64,000 nucleotides of DNA from Marinobacter sp050379415 (GCF_050379415.1 NZ_JBNRLS010000001.1:620001-684000), one strand, 5' to 3'. Positions 1 to 7,948 are shown, counted from the stretch's first letter. Numbers and translations are program-made. The notes: a model not told the origin generated them from the sequence alone.

Positions 1-120
1 GGCAACACCGCACCTGTTCTACCCTCTGAATCGCCCGCACCATCAACCACCCGTCGGCAAGACGCCGCCGAAACGGGAGTGACCCGGATTCTCTCCGGCA
101 AGCCTCGGTTGCAATACTGC
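1..120. other. Unassigned left edge of window
   Basis: No gene can be identified. A plus-strand frame that is open from base 2 ends at a TGA at about 80-82 and could be the last 26 codons of an upstream gene, but its composition matches no family I know. I considered the 3' part of 6S RNA because 6S often lies near fau/EVE genes, but the characteristic 6S sequences are not visible. A strong terminator follows directly. Confidence 0.15.
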
Positions 121-148
121 GCCCCCGGCCTCCGGGGGCTTTTTTTTT
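121..148 (+). terminator. Rho-independent terminator
   Basis: An 8-bp perfect GC-rich stem (GCCCCCGG / CCGGGGGC) with a 3-nt loop is followed by nine T residues. It ends whatever transcript enters from the left edge of the window. Confidence 0.9.
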
Positions 149-150
149 GC

Positions 151-159
151 TGGTATACT
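151..159 (+). promoter_or_regulatory. Extended -10 promoter of the EVE gene
   Basis: TGGTATACT fits an extended -10 element (TGn plus TATACT). The position where a -35 would sit is occupied by the upstream terminator, so this promoter probably relies on the TG extension. It lies about 27 nt before the start codon at 186. Confidence 0.5.
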
Positions 160-185
160 GGGTGCGCTAACCAAGTGAGGACATC

Positions 186-641
186 ATGGCAAAGTGGCTG
201 GTCAAGACAGAGCCTTCCGAATGCGGCATCGAGGATTTTGCCCGGACACCCGAACAATCCATCCCCTGGGACGGTGTGCGCAACTACCAGGCCAGAAACT
301 TCCTGAGAGAGATGAGCAAAGGGGATGAGGTCTTCATCTACCACTCCAGCTGCAAACACATCGGTGTTGCCGGGATTGTGGAGGTGGTCAGAAGCGCCTA
401 TCCGGACCCGACCCAGTTCGACGACTCCTCTGACTATCACGATCCGAAGAGCGCTCCGGACAAGCCTCGCTGGGATGCGGTGGACCTGAAGTTTGTCCGC
501 ACACTGCCCCGGCTGATCCCGCTCGACGAACTCAGGACCCTCCCGGGTCTCGAGAATCTGCCCCTGGTGCGCAAAGGAAGCCGGTTATCGGTGATGCCGG
601 TGAGCGAATCGGAATGGCGGATCATCCTCGGCCAGGCCTGA
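186..641 (+). CDS. EVE domain-containing protein (THYN1-like)
   Basis: The 151-residue protein is almost entirely one EVE domain, a PUA-like fold thought to bind modified nucleobases in DNA or RNA. The diagnostic opening WLVKTEPSE is present near the N-terminus, followed by WDGVRNYQARN, the FIYHSS strand and a late LVRKGSRLSVMPV segment. Length matches stand-alone bacterial EVE proteins. A GAGG Shine-Dalgarno sits 5 nt before the ATG. The gene appears monocistronic behind its own extended -10. In related bacteria it lies near fau (5-formyl-THF cyclo-ligase); that neighbour would be outside this window. The cellular role of stand-alone EVE proteins is unsettled. Confidence 0.9.
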   Translation: MAKWLVKTEPSECGIEDFARTPEQSIPWDGVRNYQARNFLREMSKGDEVFIYHSSCKHIGVAGIVEVVRSAYPDPTQFDDSSDYHDPKSAPDKPRWDAVDLKFVRTLPRLIPLDELRTLPGLENLPLVRKGSRLSVMPVSESEWRIILGQA

Positions 642-730
642 GCCAATCGTGACATCAGGGTAAATACCCTACCCCCAACCCCCGCCAGCCATTAGAATTG
701 GCGCCGGTTTTCTTTACGCGGAGCTCCAGC

Positions 731-1552
731 ATGTCCCCGGAACTGAGTCCTGTTGCCGGTTTCAACACCCTGCGCCGGATAGAATCGAGCAAGATCTTTC
801 AGGGCGCGGTCATTGCCATCATCATCCTGTCGGCCCTGACCATCGGCGCCAAGACCTACGATCTGCCACCGCTGGTGGAGCAGAGCCTGACCGTGATGGA
901 CAACGCCATCACCGTGTTCTTCCTGATCGAGATCCTGTTCCGGTTTGCCGCCTGCCCGGTTAAACGGCGGTTCCTGCTGGACGGCTGGAACCTGTTTGAC
1001 ACCATCGTGGTGATAGGCAGTCTGATCCCGCTGGACAACTCCGAGGCCGTACTGCTGGGTCGACTGCTCAGGGTATTCCGGGTCCTGCGCCTGGTCTCCG
1101 TGGTGCCGGAGCTCCGGTTCCTGATCAACTCCCTCCTTAAGGCCATCCCCCGCATGGGCTACATCGCCCTTCTGATGTTCATCATCTTCTACATCTATGC
1201 GGCCATGGGCGCGCTGTTCTTTGCGGATGTCGACAAGGAGCTGTGGGGCGATGTCGCCATTGCCATGCTCACCCTGTTCCGGGTCGCGACGTTCGAGGAC
1301 TGGACCGATGTGATGTACGCCACCATGGAGCAGTACCCGCTCAGCTGGCTGTACTACCTCACCTTCATCTTCCTGACCGCCTTTGTGTTCCTGAACATGA
1401 TGATCGGCGCCATTCTGGAAGTAATGGGAGAGGAGCAGAACGCCAAGCAGGCCCAGAAAGCCCACGATGAACGGGATGAAATCGCCCGTCAGCTCCAGTC
1501 AGTGCAGGCGCAATTGCAGGAGCTGACCCGGACGATCTCGGAGCGGCGCTGA
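731..1552 (+). CDS. Single-domain voltage-gated ion channel (NaChBac-like)
   Basis: The 273-residue protein has the six-segment layout of bacterial voltage-gated sodium channels. Segments S1-S3 lie at about residues 23-100. S4 at about 109-125 carries arginines every third position (R111, R114, R117, R120). The pore has the filter TFEDW at 187-191, and S6 ends near 232. A charged helix from about 240 to 270 resembles the C-terminal coiled coil that tetramerises these channels. The filter has a Glu-Asp pair in place of the LESW of NaChBac, so selectivity should be tested and not assumed. The start at 731 is chosen because GGAG (720-723) lies 7 nt upstream; an in-frame earlier start at 698 has no such site. 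The stop codon abuts the stop of the convergent next gene. Confidence 0.88.
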   Translation: MSPELSPVAGFNTLRRIESSKIFQGAVIAIIILSALTIGAKTYDLPPLVEQSLTVMDNAITVFFLIEILFRFAACPVKRRFLLDGWNLFDTIVVIGSLIPLDNSEAVLLGRLLRVFRVLRLVSVVPELRFLINSLLKAIPRMGYIALLMFIIFYIYAAMGALFFADVDKELWGDVAIAMLTLFRVATFEDWTDVMYATMEQYPLSWLYYLTFIFLTAFVFLNMMIGAILEVMGEEQNAKQAQKAHDERDEIARQLQSVQAQLQELTRTISERR

Positions 1553-1930
1553 TCAGCCAAATACCGGCTTGGTCATGGCCAGATGGAAAATGGCGCCGAT
1601 CTGGATAAACGCCAGAACGGCGGCGAAGACCCGGGTCGGGGTGCCGAGGGTGGTTTTCAGCGCAAACAGACCAGCGACGATGTAGCCAACCAGCAGGAAG
1701 ATCTTGGCCGTCAGCCAGCCGTGGACAAAGGGCATCCAGGGTGTCACGAACAGCAGGCTGATGGCCGCTACCAGCAGGATGGTGTCGTTGGCGTGGGGAA
1801 TCCAGCGCAGCGGCGTGCGCCGCCATTCCGGCCGACCGACGGCATCCATCAGCAACCTCAGGGCAAACAGCACCACCGTGATATACGCTGTCGTCATGTG
1901 CAGGTGTTTCAAAATCAGGTAGGCACTCAT
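1553..1930 (-). CDS. SirB2-family membrane protein
   Basis: The 125-residue hydrophobic protein has about four transmembrane helices and the family's LKHLHMTTA histidine motif near the N-terminus, followed by WRRTPLRWIPHANDT. SirB2-family proteins are inner-membrane proteins of unclear function, originally linked to Salmonella invasion regulation. The ATG at 1930 is preferred because GGAAG lies 4 nt upstream; a TTG at 1951 would add seven residues. It is divergent from nnrS, a pairing that hints at a shared role in nitrosative or respiratory stress (inference). It ends exactly next to the stop of the convergent channel gene, leaving no intergenic base. Confidence 0.8.
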   Translation of the reverse strand: MSAYLILKHLHMTTAYITVVLFALRLLMDAVGRPEWRRTPLRWIPHANDTILLVAAISLLFVTPWMPFVHGWLTAKIFLLVGYIVAGLFALKTTLGTPTRVFAAVLAFIQIGAIFHLAMTKPVFG

Positions 1931-2018
1931 AAGACTTCCATTCTGAATCAATGTGATAGAGGCATTGTACGCAAAGATACCCGGTTGGGGGTATGGTCAT
2001 CTCCAGCACGAAGGAATA

Positions 2019-2039
2019 ACATATAACACAAATATATGT
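2019..2039. promoter_or_regulatory. Inverted repeat upstream of nnrS, candidate operator
   Basis: A perfect 7-bp inverted repeat (ACATATA / TATATGT) with a 7-nt AT-rich spacer lies 16 nt upstream of the nnrS start codon, between the divergent sirB2-like and nnrS genes. It does not match the FNR/Dnr half-site spacing or the NorR core. AT-rich NsrR sites are the nearest known type, but the fit is poor. Binding protein unknown. Confidence 0.35.
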
Positions 2040-2055
2040 ATTATGGAGGCCCGCT

Positions 2056-3240
2056 ATGCAGGCAATCCCGACCTCGGCGACCAAGGATGCGGCCAGCATC
2101 CGTCAGCTGTTCAGCTATCCGTTTCGCATCTTCTTCCTGTCCATGACCGTATTGGCGCTGGTGGTGGTGCCGGTGTGGGTGATGCAGGTAACCGGCGTGC
2201 TGAATCTGCCCCTGGCCATGCCCGGCTTGTTCTGGCACCAGCACGAAATGCTGTTCGGGTTCCTGAGCGCGGCCGTCGCCGGCTTTTTGCTGACCGCGGT
2301 TTGCGTCTGGACCGGTACCAACCGGACCCACGGGGTCAGGCTGGTAGCGCTCTGGGGCGTCTGGCTGGCAGGCCGACTGGTTCTGGCCTTCGGTGCCGGT
2401 CTGCCGGACTGGCTGGTCCACACCGTCAACCTGGCTTTCCTGCCCCTGGTCATGATTGATGCCGGTTGGCGCGTCTGGCATGCCCGGCAGAAGCGGCAGC
2501 TGATGATCCTGGTGGTGCTGGGCCTGCTCTGGCTGATGCAGATCGGGTTCGTGCTGCGTCTGGACATGACCTACAGCTACGGCGCCCTGATCATGGCCAT
2601 GGCACTGATCAGCATCATCGGCGGGCGCATCACGCCGGCCTTTTCCAGTGGCTGGTTGCGCCAGCACGGCCTCGATGCTTCAGGCATCCGTATGGTGCCT
2701 GCCCTGGACATGGCCACTCTGTTCTCCATGATCCTGCTGATGGCTTCTTTGGTCACCGGCTGGCAAACCATAAGCGGATTACTCGCCATCGTCGCCGCAA
2801 CCCTGATGCTGGTCCGGCTGGCCGGCTGGAAGGGCTGGCTGGTCCGAGAGGAACCGCTGTTGTGGATCCTGCATCTGTCCATTCTCTGGGTTCCGGTAGC
2901 ACTGGCACTGCTGGCCGGCACCCTGCTGGCCGGGTGGCCGTCCAATGCCTGGAGCCACGCCGCCGGTACCGGGGCTGTCAGCTGCCTGATCCTTGGCGTG
3001 ATCGCCCGGGTTTCCCTGGGCCACACCGGCCGCCCGCTCGTACTGCCTCGAGGCATGGTGCTGGCCTTCATTGCCATTCATCTGGCGGCGCTGATCAGAG
3101 TGCTCACGGCCCTTGACATCATTCCCTGGCACCCGGGCATCGGCAGCAGCACCGTGTTGTGGTTCGTCGCATTCGGACTGTTCCTGATCCGCTACACCGG
3201 GGTATTGGCGTCACCACGGCCGGACGGAAAGGAAGGGTAA
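2056..3240 (+). CDS. nnrS: NnrS family heme-copper membrane protein
   Basis: The 394-residue polytopic protein has about 12 predicted helices. The family signature is visible early: FSYPFRIFF at about residues 19-27 and WHQHEMLFGF at about 60-69, whose histidines are candidate heme or copper ligands, with further conserved histidines in the C-terminal half. NnrS proteins are inner-membrane proteins induced by nitric oxide and contribute to tolerance of nitrosative stress; their biochemical activity is not settled. GGAGG (2045-2049) lies 6 nt before the ATG. The gene is followed by a strong terminator at 3259-3294. No denitrification genes are nearby, so the role here is probably protection and not respiration (inference). 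Confidence 0.9.
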   Translation: MQAIPTSATKDAASIRQLFSYPFRIFFLSMTVLALVVVPVWVMQVTGVLNLPLAMPGLFWHQHEMLFGFLSAAVAGFLLTAVCVWTGTNRTHGVRLVALWGVWLAGRLVLAFGAGLPDWLVHTVNLAFLPLVMIDAGWRVWHARQKRQLMILVVLGLLWLMQIGFVLRLDMTYSYGALIMAMALISIIGGRITPAFSSGWLRQHGLDASGIRMVPALDMATLFSMILLMASLVTGWQTISGLLAIVAATLMLVRLAGWKGWLVREEPLLWILHLSILWVPVALALLAGTLLAGWPSNAWSHAAGTGAVSCLILGVIARVSLGHTGRPLVLPRGMVLAFIAIHLAALIRVLTALDIIPWHPGIGSSTVLWFVAFGLFLIRYTGVLASPRPDGKEG

Positions 3241-3258
3241 GTCAGGAAGGGAGCAGGT

Positions 3259-3294
3259 AAGCTGGCTGCCACTCAGGCAGCCAGCTTTTCTTTT
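3259..3294 (+). terminator. Terminator of nnrS, inside the convergent gene's 3' end
   Basis: A 12-bp perfect stem (AAGCTGGCTGCC / GGCAGCCAGCTT) with a 5-nt loop is followed on the plus strand by TTCTTTT. The downstream half doubles as the last codons and stop of the convergent gene that ends at 3273. Confidence 0.85.
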
Positions 3295-3797
3295 GCCAAC
3301 TCGGAGAAGACCGCACGGGCCAGCCGGAACCGGTCAGCGGGAAAGTGAATGCTTATACCCTCAAGGGCGGCCATCAGCATTTCCAGATGGGCATCCCAGC
3401 CAGCGCAGGCAATGGGCACCAGCTCATCGTTGGGTAGGGACAGAGTCAGACGGAGCCGGGTTGCCTCGCCGGAATCCCCGAGCGCGTCGAGCTCCCAGGT
3501 CAGCGGTCGCTCCGGGTCATCACCGGCACTCCAGGAGTAGGCCAGCAAACGCGGCGGCTCGCACGCCCGGATGTAGCAGTCGATGGGTGTTCCGCTGTTG
3601 CCGAACTCCAGCTGCACCCTGCCACCGGGCCGCTGCTCGATGACGCCCGGGGCAAGCCAGCTGGCCAGATGCACGGAATCGGTTAACATCGCCCACACCC
3701 GCGCCGGCGAATGATCAATCTGCCGCTCCAGTTGAATCTCGACCCGGTCACCCCGCAGCGCCAGATCGCCCTCAATTGCCAGTTCTTCGCCATTCAT
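3273..3797 (-). CDS. SRPBCC/AHSA1-like ligand-binding protein
   Basis: The 174-residue protein has the START/SRPBCC pattern of an AHA1 (activator of Hsp90 ATPase) C-terminal-like domain: an N-terminal strand QLERQIDHSPARVW, the loop AMLTDSVHLASWL, a glycine-rich middle (RPGGRVQLEF), and a long C-terminal helix (GWDAHLEMLMAALEG). Such proteins bind hydrophobic ligands in a deep cavity; the ligand here cannot be predicted. The ATG at 3797 is preferred because GGAGG lies 5 nt upstream; a GTG two codons earlier would overlap that site. The last codons lie within the nnrS terminator hairpin. Confidence 0.75.
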   Translation of the reverse strand: MNGEELAIEGDLALRGDRVEIQLERQIDHSPARVWAMLTDSVHLASWLAPGVIEQRPGGRVQLEFGNSGTPIDCYIRACEPPRLLAYSWSAGDDPERPLTWELDALGDSGEATRLRLTLSLPNDELVPIACAGWDAHLEMLMAALEGISIHFPADRFRLARAVFSELAKEKLAA

Positions 3798-4026
3798 AGA
3801 CACCTCCGGGGAATCCCGTTTAATGACGATTCCAGGTTCAGGTTCGGGTCAGGCTAGCAAAGGCCGGGTACGGGGTCTTTGATGACTGTCAATTGACCCG
3901 TTTCAGGGGATCCGGAACCCCGAATTCAGACAATCAACCGGTAATCATCCACTAAAGGTCAATAGCACCGGCCCGAATAGGCGCTAAAGTATGAGTAAAT
4001 CATTTTGTAACTGAGACACTGGCACT

Positions 4027-4536
4027 ATGAACCCGGATCATTTTGACAAAGAAGACCTGATCAAGTGTGGCCACGGCGAGCTGTTCCCCGGCAACATGCG
4101 CCTGCCTATTGACCAGATGCTGATGTTCGACCGCATCACTCACATCGCAGACGACGATGGCCTGTATGGCAAGGGGAGCATCGTGGCCGAACTGGACATC
4201 AACCCGGACCTCTGGTTCTTCAAGGTTCACTTTGTTGATGATCCCGTTATGCCCGGCTGCCTGGGCCTGGATGCCATGTGGCAACTGGTCGGATTTTTCC
4301 TGGCCTGGGGTGGCGGCGAAGGCAAGGGACGTGCGCTCGGTTCCGGTGAAGTGAAATTTACCGGCCAGGTGCTACCCACTGCCAAGAAGGTAACCTACCG
4401 CCTGGATCTCAAGCGCGTGATCCGGCGCAAGCTGACCATGGCGATTGCCGATGGCCGGATGGAAGTGGATGGCCGGGAAATCTACACCGCCAAGGACCTC
4501 CGGGTTGGCATGTTCACCTCGACCGATGATTTTTAG
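4027..4536 (+). CDS. fabA: 3-hydroxydecanoyl-ACP dehydratase/isomerase
   Basis: FabA dehydrates 3-hydroxydecanoyl-ACP and isomerises trans-2- to cis-3-decenoyl-ACP, the branch point of anaerobic unsaturated fatty acid synthesis. The 169-residue length is close to E. coli FabA. The catalytic histidine is H68 in FFKVHFVDDPVMPGCLG, and the partner aspartate is D82 in GLDAMWQLVGFF. The gene is followed 11 nt later by fabB, the pairing used by organisms that make unsaturated fatty acids by this route. No good Shine-Dalgarno lies before the ATG. A FabR/DesT-type operator could not be recognised with confidence in the 229-nt upstream region. Confidence 0.97.
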   Translation: MNPDHFDKEDLIKCGHGELFPGNMRLPIDQMLMFDRITHIADDDGLYGKGSIVAELDINPDLWFFKVHFVDDPVMPGCLGLDAMWQLVGFFLAWGGGEGKGRALGSGEVKFTGQVLPTAKKVTYRLDLKRVIRRKLTMAIADGRMEVDGREIYTAKDLRVGMFTSTDDF

Positions 4537-4547
4537 GAGTTAACAGG

Positions 4548-5759
4548 ATGCGTCGCGTTGTAATCACCGGCATGGGGATTGTCTCCAGCCTGGGAACCAA
4601 CCAGAAAGAAGTAGCCCAGTCCCTCCGCGACTCAAAGCCGGGGATTGGTTTCAGCCAGGAAGCAAAGGACAACGGCCTGCGCAGTCACGTGTGTGGCCAG
4701 ATTGACCTGAACCTGCCCGAGCTGATCGACCGCAAGCTCTGGCGCTTCATGTGCCCGGCTTCCGGATACACCTACCTGGCCATGCGCGAAGCTATCGAGC
4801 AGTCGGGCCTCACTGATGAGCACATCAAGGCCGACACCACTGGCATCATTTTCGGCCAGGGCGGTGCCTCCACGGTGGAACTGCTGGATTCCATCGACAC
4901 CCATCGCGAGAAGGGCATCCGCCGGGTCGGCCCTTACCGGGTGCCCCGCACCATGGGCAGCGCCATCAACGCCTCCATGGCTACCGGATTCGGCATCCGC
5001 GGTATCAACTACGGCATCACCTCCGCCTGTGCCACCAGCGCCCACGCCATCGGCCACGCCGCCGACCTGATCGCCCTGGGCCGCCAGGATGTCATGTTTG
5101 CCGGCGGCGGCGAGGACATCCACTGGACCCTGAGCCTGCTGTTTGATGCCATGGGCGCCCTGTCCACCAAGTACAACGACACCCCGGAACTGGCCTCCCG
5201 TACCTACGACGCCGACCGCGATGGTTTCGTTATCTCTGGCGGTGGCGGTGTCCTGGCCCTGGAAGCACTGGAGCATGCCGAAGCCCGTGGCGCCAATATC
5301 CTGGCCGAACTGGTCGGCTTCGGAGCCACCTCCGACGGCGCAGACATGGTCGCCCCCAGCGGTGAAGGCGCCGTACGCTGCATGAAGCAGGCCATGAAGA
5401 ATCTGGATGGCGAAATCAGCTACGTGAACACCCACGGCACCAGCACGCCGGCCGGTGACATCACCGAGCTGAAAGCACTGAAGGAAACCTTCGGCGACAA
5501 GATCCCGCCGCTGAGCTCAACCAAGCCGCTGTGCGGCCACGCCCTGGGCGCGGCCGGCGTGCACGAAGCCATCTACAGCCTGATCATGCTGCGGGAAGGC
5601 TTCATCGCACCGTCCGCCAACATCCAGAACCTGGATGAAGGTGCCGGGGGCTACCCGATTGTCCGTGAGCGCATGGACAATCAGAAGCTGGACCTGGTAA
5701 TGAGTAACAGCTTCGGCTTCGGTGGCACCAACGCCACCCTGATCTTCAAGAAAGTCTGA
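4548..5759 (+). CDS. fabB: Beta-ketoacyl-ACP synthase I
   Basis: FabB elongates the cis-3-decenoyl-ACP made by FabA and commits it to unsaturated fatty acids. The 403-residue protein has the condensing-enzyme triad C161 (in TSACATSAHA), H296 (in NTHGTSTP) and H331 (in CGHALGAAGVHE), each two residues lower than the E. coli numbering. The C-terminal SNSFGFGGTNATLIF is typical. AGGAG lies 8 nt before the ATG, and the gene is 11 nt behind fabA, so the two form one operon. Its last 14 nt overlap the 3' end of the convergent AraC-type gene. Confidence 0.97.
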   Translation: MRRVVITGMGIVSSLGTNQKEVAQSLRDSKPGIGFSQEAKDNGLRSHVCGQIDLNLPELIDRKLWRFMCPASGYTYLAMREAIEQSGLTDEHIKADTTGIIFGQGGASTVELLDSIDTHREKGIRRVGPYRVPRTMGSAINASMATGFGIRGINYGITSACATSAHAIGHAADLIALGRQDVMFAGGGEDIHWTLSLLFDAMGALSTKYNDTPELASRTYDADRDGFVISGGGGVLALEALEHAEARGANILAELVGFGATSDGADMVAPSGEGAVRCMKQAMKNLDGEISYVNTHGTSTPAGDITELKALKETFGDKIPPLSSTKPLCGHALGAAGVHEAIYSLIMLREGFIAPSANIQNLDEGAGGYPIVRERMDNQKLDLVMSNSFGFGGTNATLIFKKV

Positions 5760-6102
5760 GGGAACGGTATTCAGCCGGGGAAGTGCCCATCCAGCGCTTG
5801 AACGCCCGGCTGAATGCACTCAACTCCGAGAACCCAAGCTGCTCGGCGATTTCCACCAGCGGCTTGGTTTTGTCCTGCATGTAGGTAAGCGCCTGCTTAC
5901 GGCGAACGTCCTCCAGCAAGCTGGCAAAGGTCAATCCTTCTCGCTTCAGCTTCTTGTGCAGGGTGTAACGGCTCATGTGCAACTGGGAAGCCACAACCTC
6001 CACCCCGACCTTGCCACGGGCAAGCTGCACGGTGATCAGTGAACTCACACGGGCACTCAGCGACGCCCGCGCAACCTCCGGCCTCAGAGGCTCTGATGCC
6101 AT
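5746..6102 (-). CDS. Small AraC-family regulator (DNA-binding domain only)
   Basis: At 118 residues this is about the size of SoxS/MarA/Rob-type regulators and consists of one AraC/XylS DNA-binding domain: a first helix-turn-helix (VASQLHMSRYTLHKKLKREG), the linker helix FASLLEDVRRKQAL, and the second motif with the signature IAEQLGFSELSAFSRAFKRWMGTSPAEYR. No ligand or companion domain is present. AGGAGG lies 8 nt before the ATG, so the short form is probably the true product and not a remnant. It overlaps the end of fabB by 14 nt in convergent orientation and is divergent from trhP. A GTTAGC direct repeat upstream is a candidate binding site. Target genes are unknown. Confidence 0.82.
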   Translation of the reverse strand: MASEPLRPEVARASLSARVSSLITVQLARGKVGVEVVASQLHMSRYTLHKKLKREGLTFASLLEDVRRKQALTYMQDKTKPLVEIAEQLGFSELSAFSRAFKRWMGTSPAEYRSLRLS

Positions 6103-6146
6103 GAACGATTCCTCCTGTATTCTATCTGGCCTTATCTGCCAAGCAG

Positions 6147-6166
6147 GTTAGCGTACACATGTTAGC
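6147..6166. promoter_or_regulatory. GTTAGC direct repeat, candidate operator
   Basis: GTTAGC occurs twice (6147-6152 and 6161-6166) in direct orientation with an 8-nt spacer, giving a 14-bp period. It lies 45-64 nt upstream of the AraC-type gene and between it and trhP. AraC-family dimers often bind direct repeats. The same stretch also reads as an imperfect palindrome around CACA, loosely similar to FabR-type sites. Confidence 0.35.
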
Positions 6167-6300
6167 CGAAAACAATCAATAAGACCTTTGAGCGAGATCA
6201 AAGCCCGCCCTCACGCTTTCCGGCAAACTGCACGCCCTTGTAATGTCACCATGGCGGGACTGTACCCCCGCCCCGCACCGAGAATACCCGGAGTTTTGCC

Positions 6301-7620
6301 ATGACCACCCCGGAACTGCTTGCCCCGGCGGGCACCCCCGAACACCTCGAAACCGCCTTTGCCTATGGCGCCGACGCGGTCTACGCGGGCCAGCCACGCT
6401 ACTCCCTGAGAGTAAGGAATAACAGTTTCAAGGACGTTGCAGCCCTGGGCGCCGGCATCAACCGTGCCCACGAACTGGGAAAACAGTTCTACCTGGTCTC
6501 CAACATTGCGCCCCACAACAACAAGGTGCGCAGCTACCTCAAGGACCTGGCTCCGGTGATCGAACTGGGCCCGGACGCCCTGATCATGTCCGACCCCGGC
6601 CTGATTATGCTGGTCCGGGAAAAATGGCCGGATCAGCCGATCCACCTCTCCGTGCAGGCCAACGCCGTCAACTGGGCCACCGTCGAATTCTGGCGCCGCC
6701 AGGGCATTAGCCGCGTCATCCTGTCCCGGGAACTGGCCCTGAACGAAATCCGCGAGATCCGCGAGCGGGTTCCCGACATGGAACTGGAAGTCTTCGTCCA
6801 CGGCGCCCTGTGCATGGCCTACTCCGGCCGCTGCCTGCTGTCCGGCTACATGAACCACCGGGACGCCAACCAGGGCGCCTGCACCAACGCATGTCGCTGG
6901 AATTACAAAGAAGTCCAACACAGCCACGACCAGACCGGCGACCTGATCGCCACCTCCTCCGGGGACGACGTGCAGGAAGTGGAACCCCGGGAAATCCTCC
7001 TGGAAGAGCCCAACCGCCCCGGCGGCTTCATTCCCGCCTACGAGGATGAACACGGCACCTACATCATGAACTCCAAAGACCTCCGTGCCGTCCAGCACGT
7101 GGCGGAACTGGTCAAAATGGGCGTCCACTCCCTGAAAATCGAAGGCCGCACCAAGAGCACCTACTACGTCGCCCGCACCACCCAGGTCTACCGCCAAGCC
7201 ATCGACGACGCCGTCGCCGGCAAAGGCTTCGACATGGGCCTGATGGACGAACTAGAAGCCCTGTCCAATCGCGGCTACACCGAAGGCTTCCTCCGCCGCC
7301 ACCTGCCCCAGGAATACCAGACCTACGAACAGGGCTCTTCCTTCCTGGGCACCCAGCAGGTAGTAGGGACTGTTGCTGATGCGGATGACCGATGGCTGAC
7401 CATCGACGTCAAAAACAAGTTCGCCCCCGGCGACCCGCTGGAACTGATCACACCGGCGGGTAACCTGCGGTTCAGTGTGGAAAGCATGGAAAACCGGAAC
7501 GGCGAGGCCATGGGATATGCCCCGGGCAGCGGACATGTGGTCAGAATTCCCAAGCCGAGCCAGCTCCCGGAATCTCTGGATTACAGCTACCTCACGCGAA
7601 TCCTGCCCGCCGGCGAATAG
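6301..7620 (+). CDS. trhP: tRNA uridine-34 hydroxylation protein, U32 family
   Basis: TrhP (YegQ) is needed for prephenate-dependent hydroxylation of uridine 34 in several tRNAs, the first step to 5-oxyacetyl-uridine. The 439-residue protein follows E. coli YegQ closely from end to end: PELLAPAGTPEHLETAF at the start, ADAVYAGQPRYSLRVRNN, NAVNWATVEFW, and the cysteine-rich VHGALCMAYSGRCLLSGYM then GACTNACRW, which supplies likely Fe-S ligands. DEHGTYIMNSKDLRA and SLKIEGRTKS follow. The reading frame is intact and starts at an ATG 198 nt from the divergent AraC-type gene. Family members were long annotated as collagenases or peptidases, which is misleading here. Confidence 0.95.
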   Translation: MTTPELLAPAGTPEHLETAFAYGADAVYAGQPRYSLRVRNNSFKDVAALGAGINRAHELGKQFYLVSNIAPHNNKVRSYLKDLAPVIELGPDALIMSDPGLIMLVREKWPDQPIHLSVQANAVNWATVEFWRRQGISRVILSRELALNEIREIRERVPDMELEVFVHGALCMAYSGRCLLSGYMNHRDANQGACTNACRWNYKEVQHSHDQTGDLIATSSGDDVQEVEPREILLEEPNRPGGFIPAYEDEHGTYIMNSKDLRAVQHVAELVKMGVHSLKIEGRTKSTYYVARTTQVYRQAIDDAVAGKGFDMGLMDELEALSNRGYTEGFLRRHLPQEYQTYEQGSSFLGTQQVVGTVADADDRWLTIDVKNKFAPGDPLELITPAGNLRFSVESMENRNGEAMGYAPGSGHVVRIPKPSQLPESLDYSYLTRILPAGE

Positions 7621-7632
7621 CAATTAGCCGAA

Positions 7633-7818
7633 GCCTCCGGGCGAGCCTGCCTCCCAAAACCGTGCATTGCCATGGATGGCAATGCCGAGCCCCCATGGGT
7701 GAGACAAGCGTTTATGAAGCGGAGCTTCATGCGCCGGCGAACGACTGCAATCTGCGATTGCAGGCCGGACCCGTAGGGGGTTCACGGCGTGTTTTGGGAG
7801 GCAGGCTCGCCCGGAGGC
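7633..7818. repeat. 186-bp self-complementary element with 28-bp perfect terminal inverted repeats
   Basis: The arms at 7633-7660 and 7791-7818 are exact reverse complements over 28 bp. Inside are three further perfect hairpins: 7665-7684 (CATTGCCAT / ATGGCAATG), 7714-7730 (ATGAAGC / GCTTCAT) and 7745-7763 (CTGCAATC / GATTGCAG), the last extended by CCGGC / GCCGG at 7734-7738 and 7764-7768. A weaker stem joins 7687-7703 to 7767-7785. The whole folds as a multi-branched cloverleaf in DNA or RNA. It lies between trhP and the suf promoter and encodes no protein. MITE-like; only one copy is in the window. Confidence 0.85.
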
Positions 7819-7923
7819 CACCCCCTATCCTTGCAGTCCTGCGGGTAAAACCTATCCCCCCGATTGCCGCTACCTTAGTGCCCCAAAGGCCGATTAAGGT
7901 ATAATCCCTACACGCTCGATTTA

Positions 7924-7948
7924 ATACCTGACTATTTTACTCTGGTAT
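7924..7948. promoter_or_regulatory. IscR type-1-like operator
   Basis: The 25-bp site consists of the half-sites ATACCTGACT and ACTCTGGTAT around ATTTT. The right half matches the reverse complement of the left at 8 of 10 positions, and the spacing and ATA...TAT ends match the class that [2Fe-2S]-IscR binds at isc-type promoters. It overlaps the -35 and spacer of the suf promoter, so bound IscR should block transcription. Recognised by eye from the known motif. Confidence 0.7.

Noticed and set aside
1..150. 3' end of 6S RNA
   Set aside because: The position near an EVE gene made it plausible, but the closing-stem and open-bubble sequences of gammaproteobacterial 6S RNA are not recognisable.
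3881..3900. GTCAATTGAC palindrome upstream of fabA as an operator
   Set aside because: A 10-bp palindrome in a 229-nt gap is not unusual, and it matches no fatty-acid regulator site I know.
7633..7818. Integron attC site or group II intron fragment
   Set aside because: There is no GTTRRRY core, integrase or intron domain V. The arms are perfectly paired, unlike attC sites.
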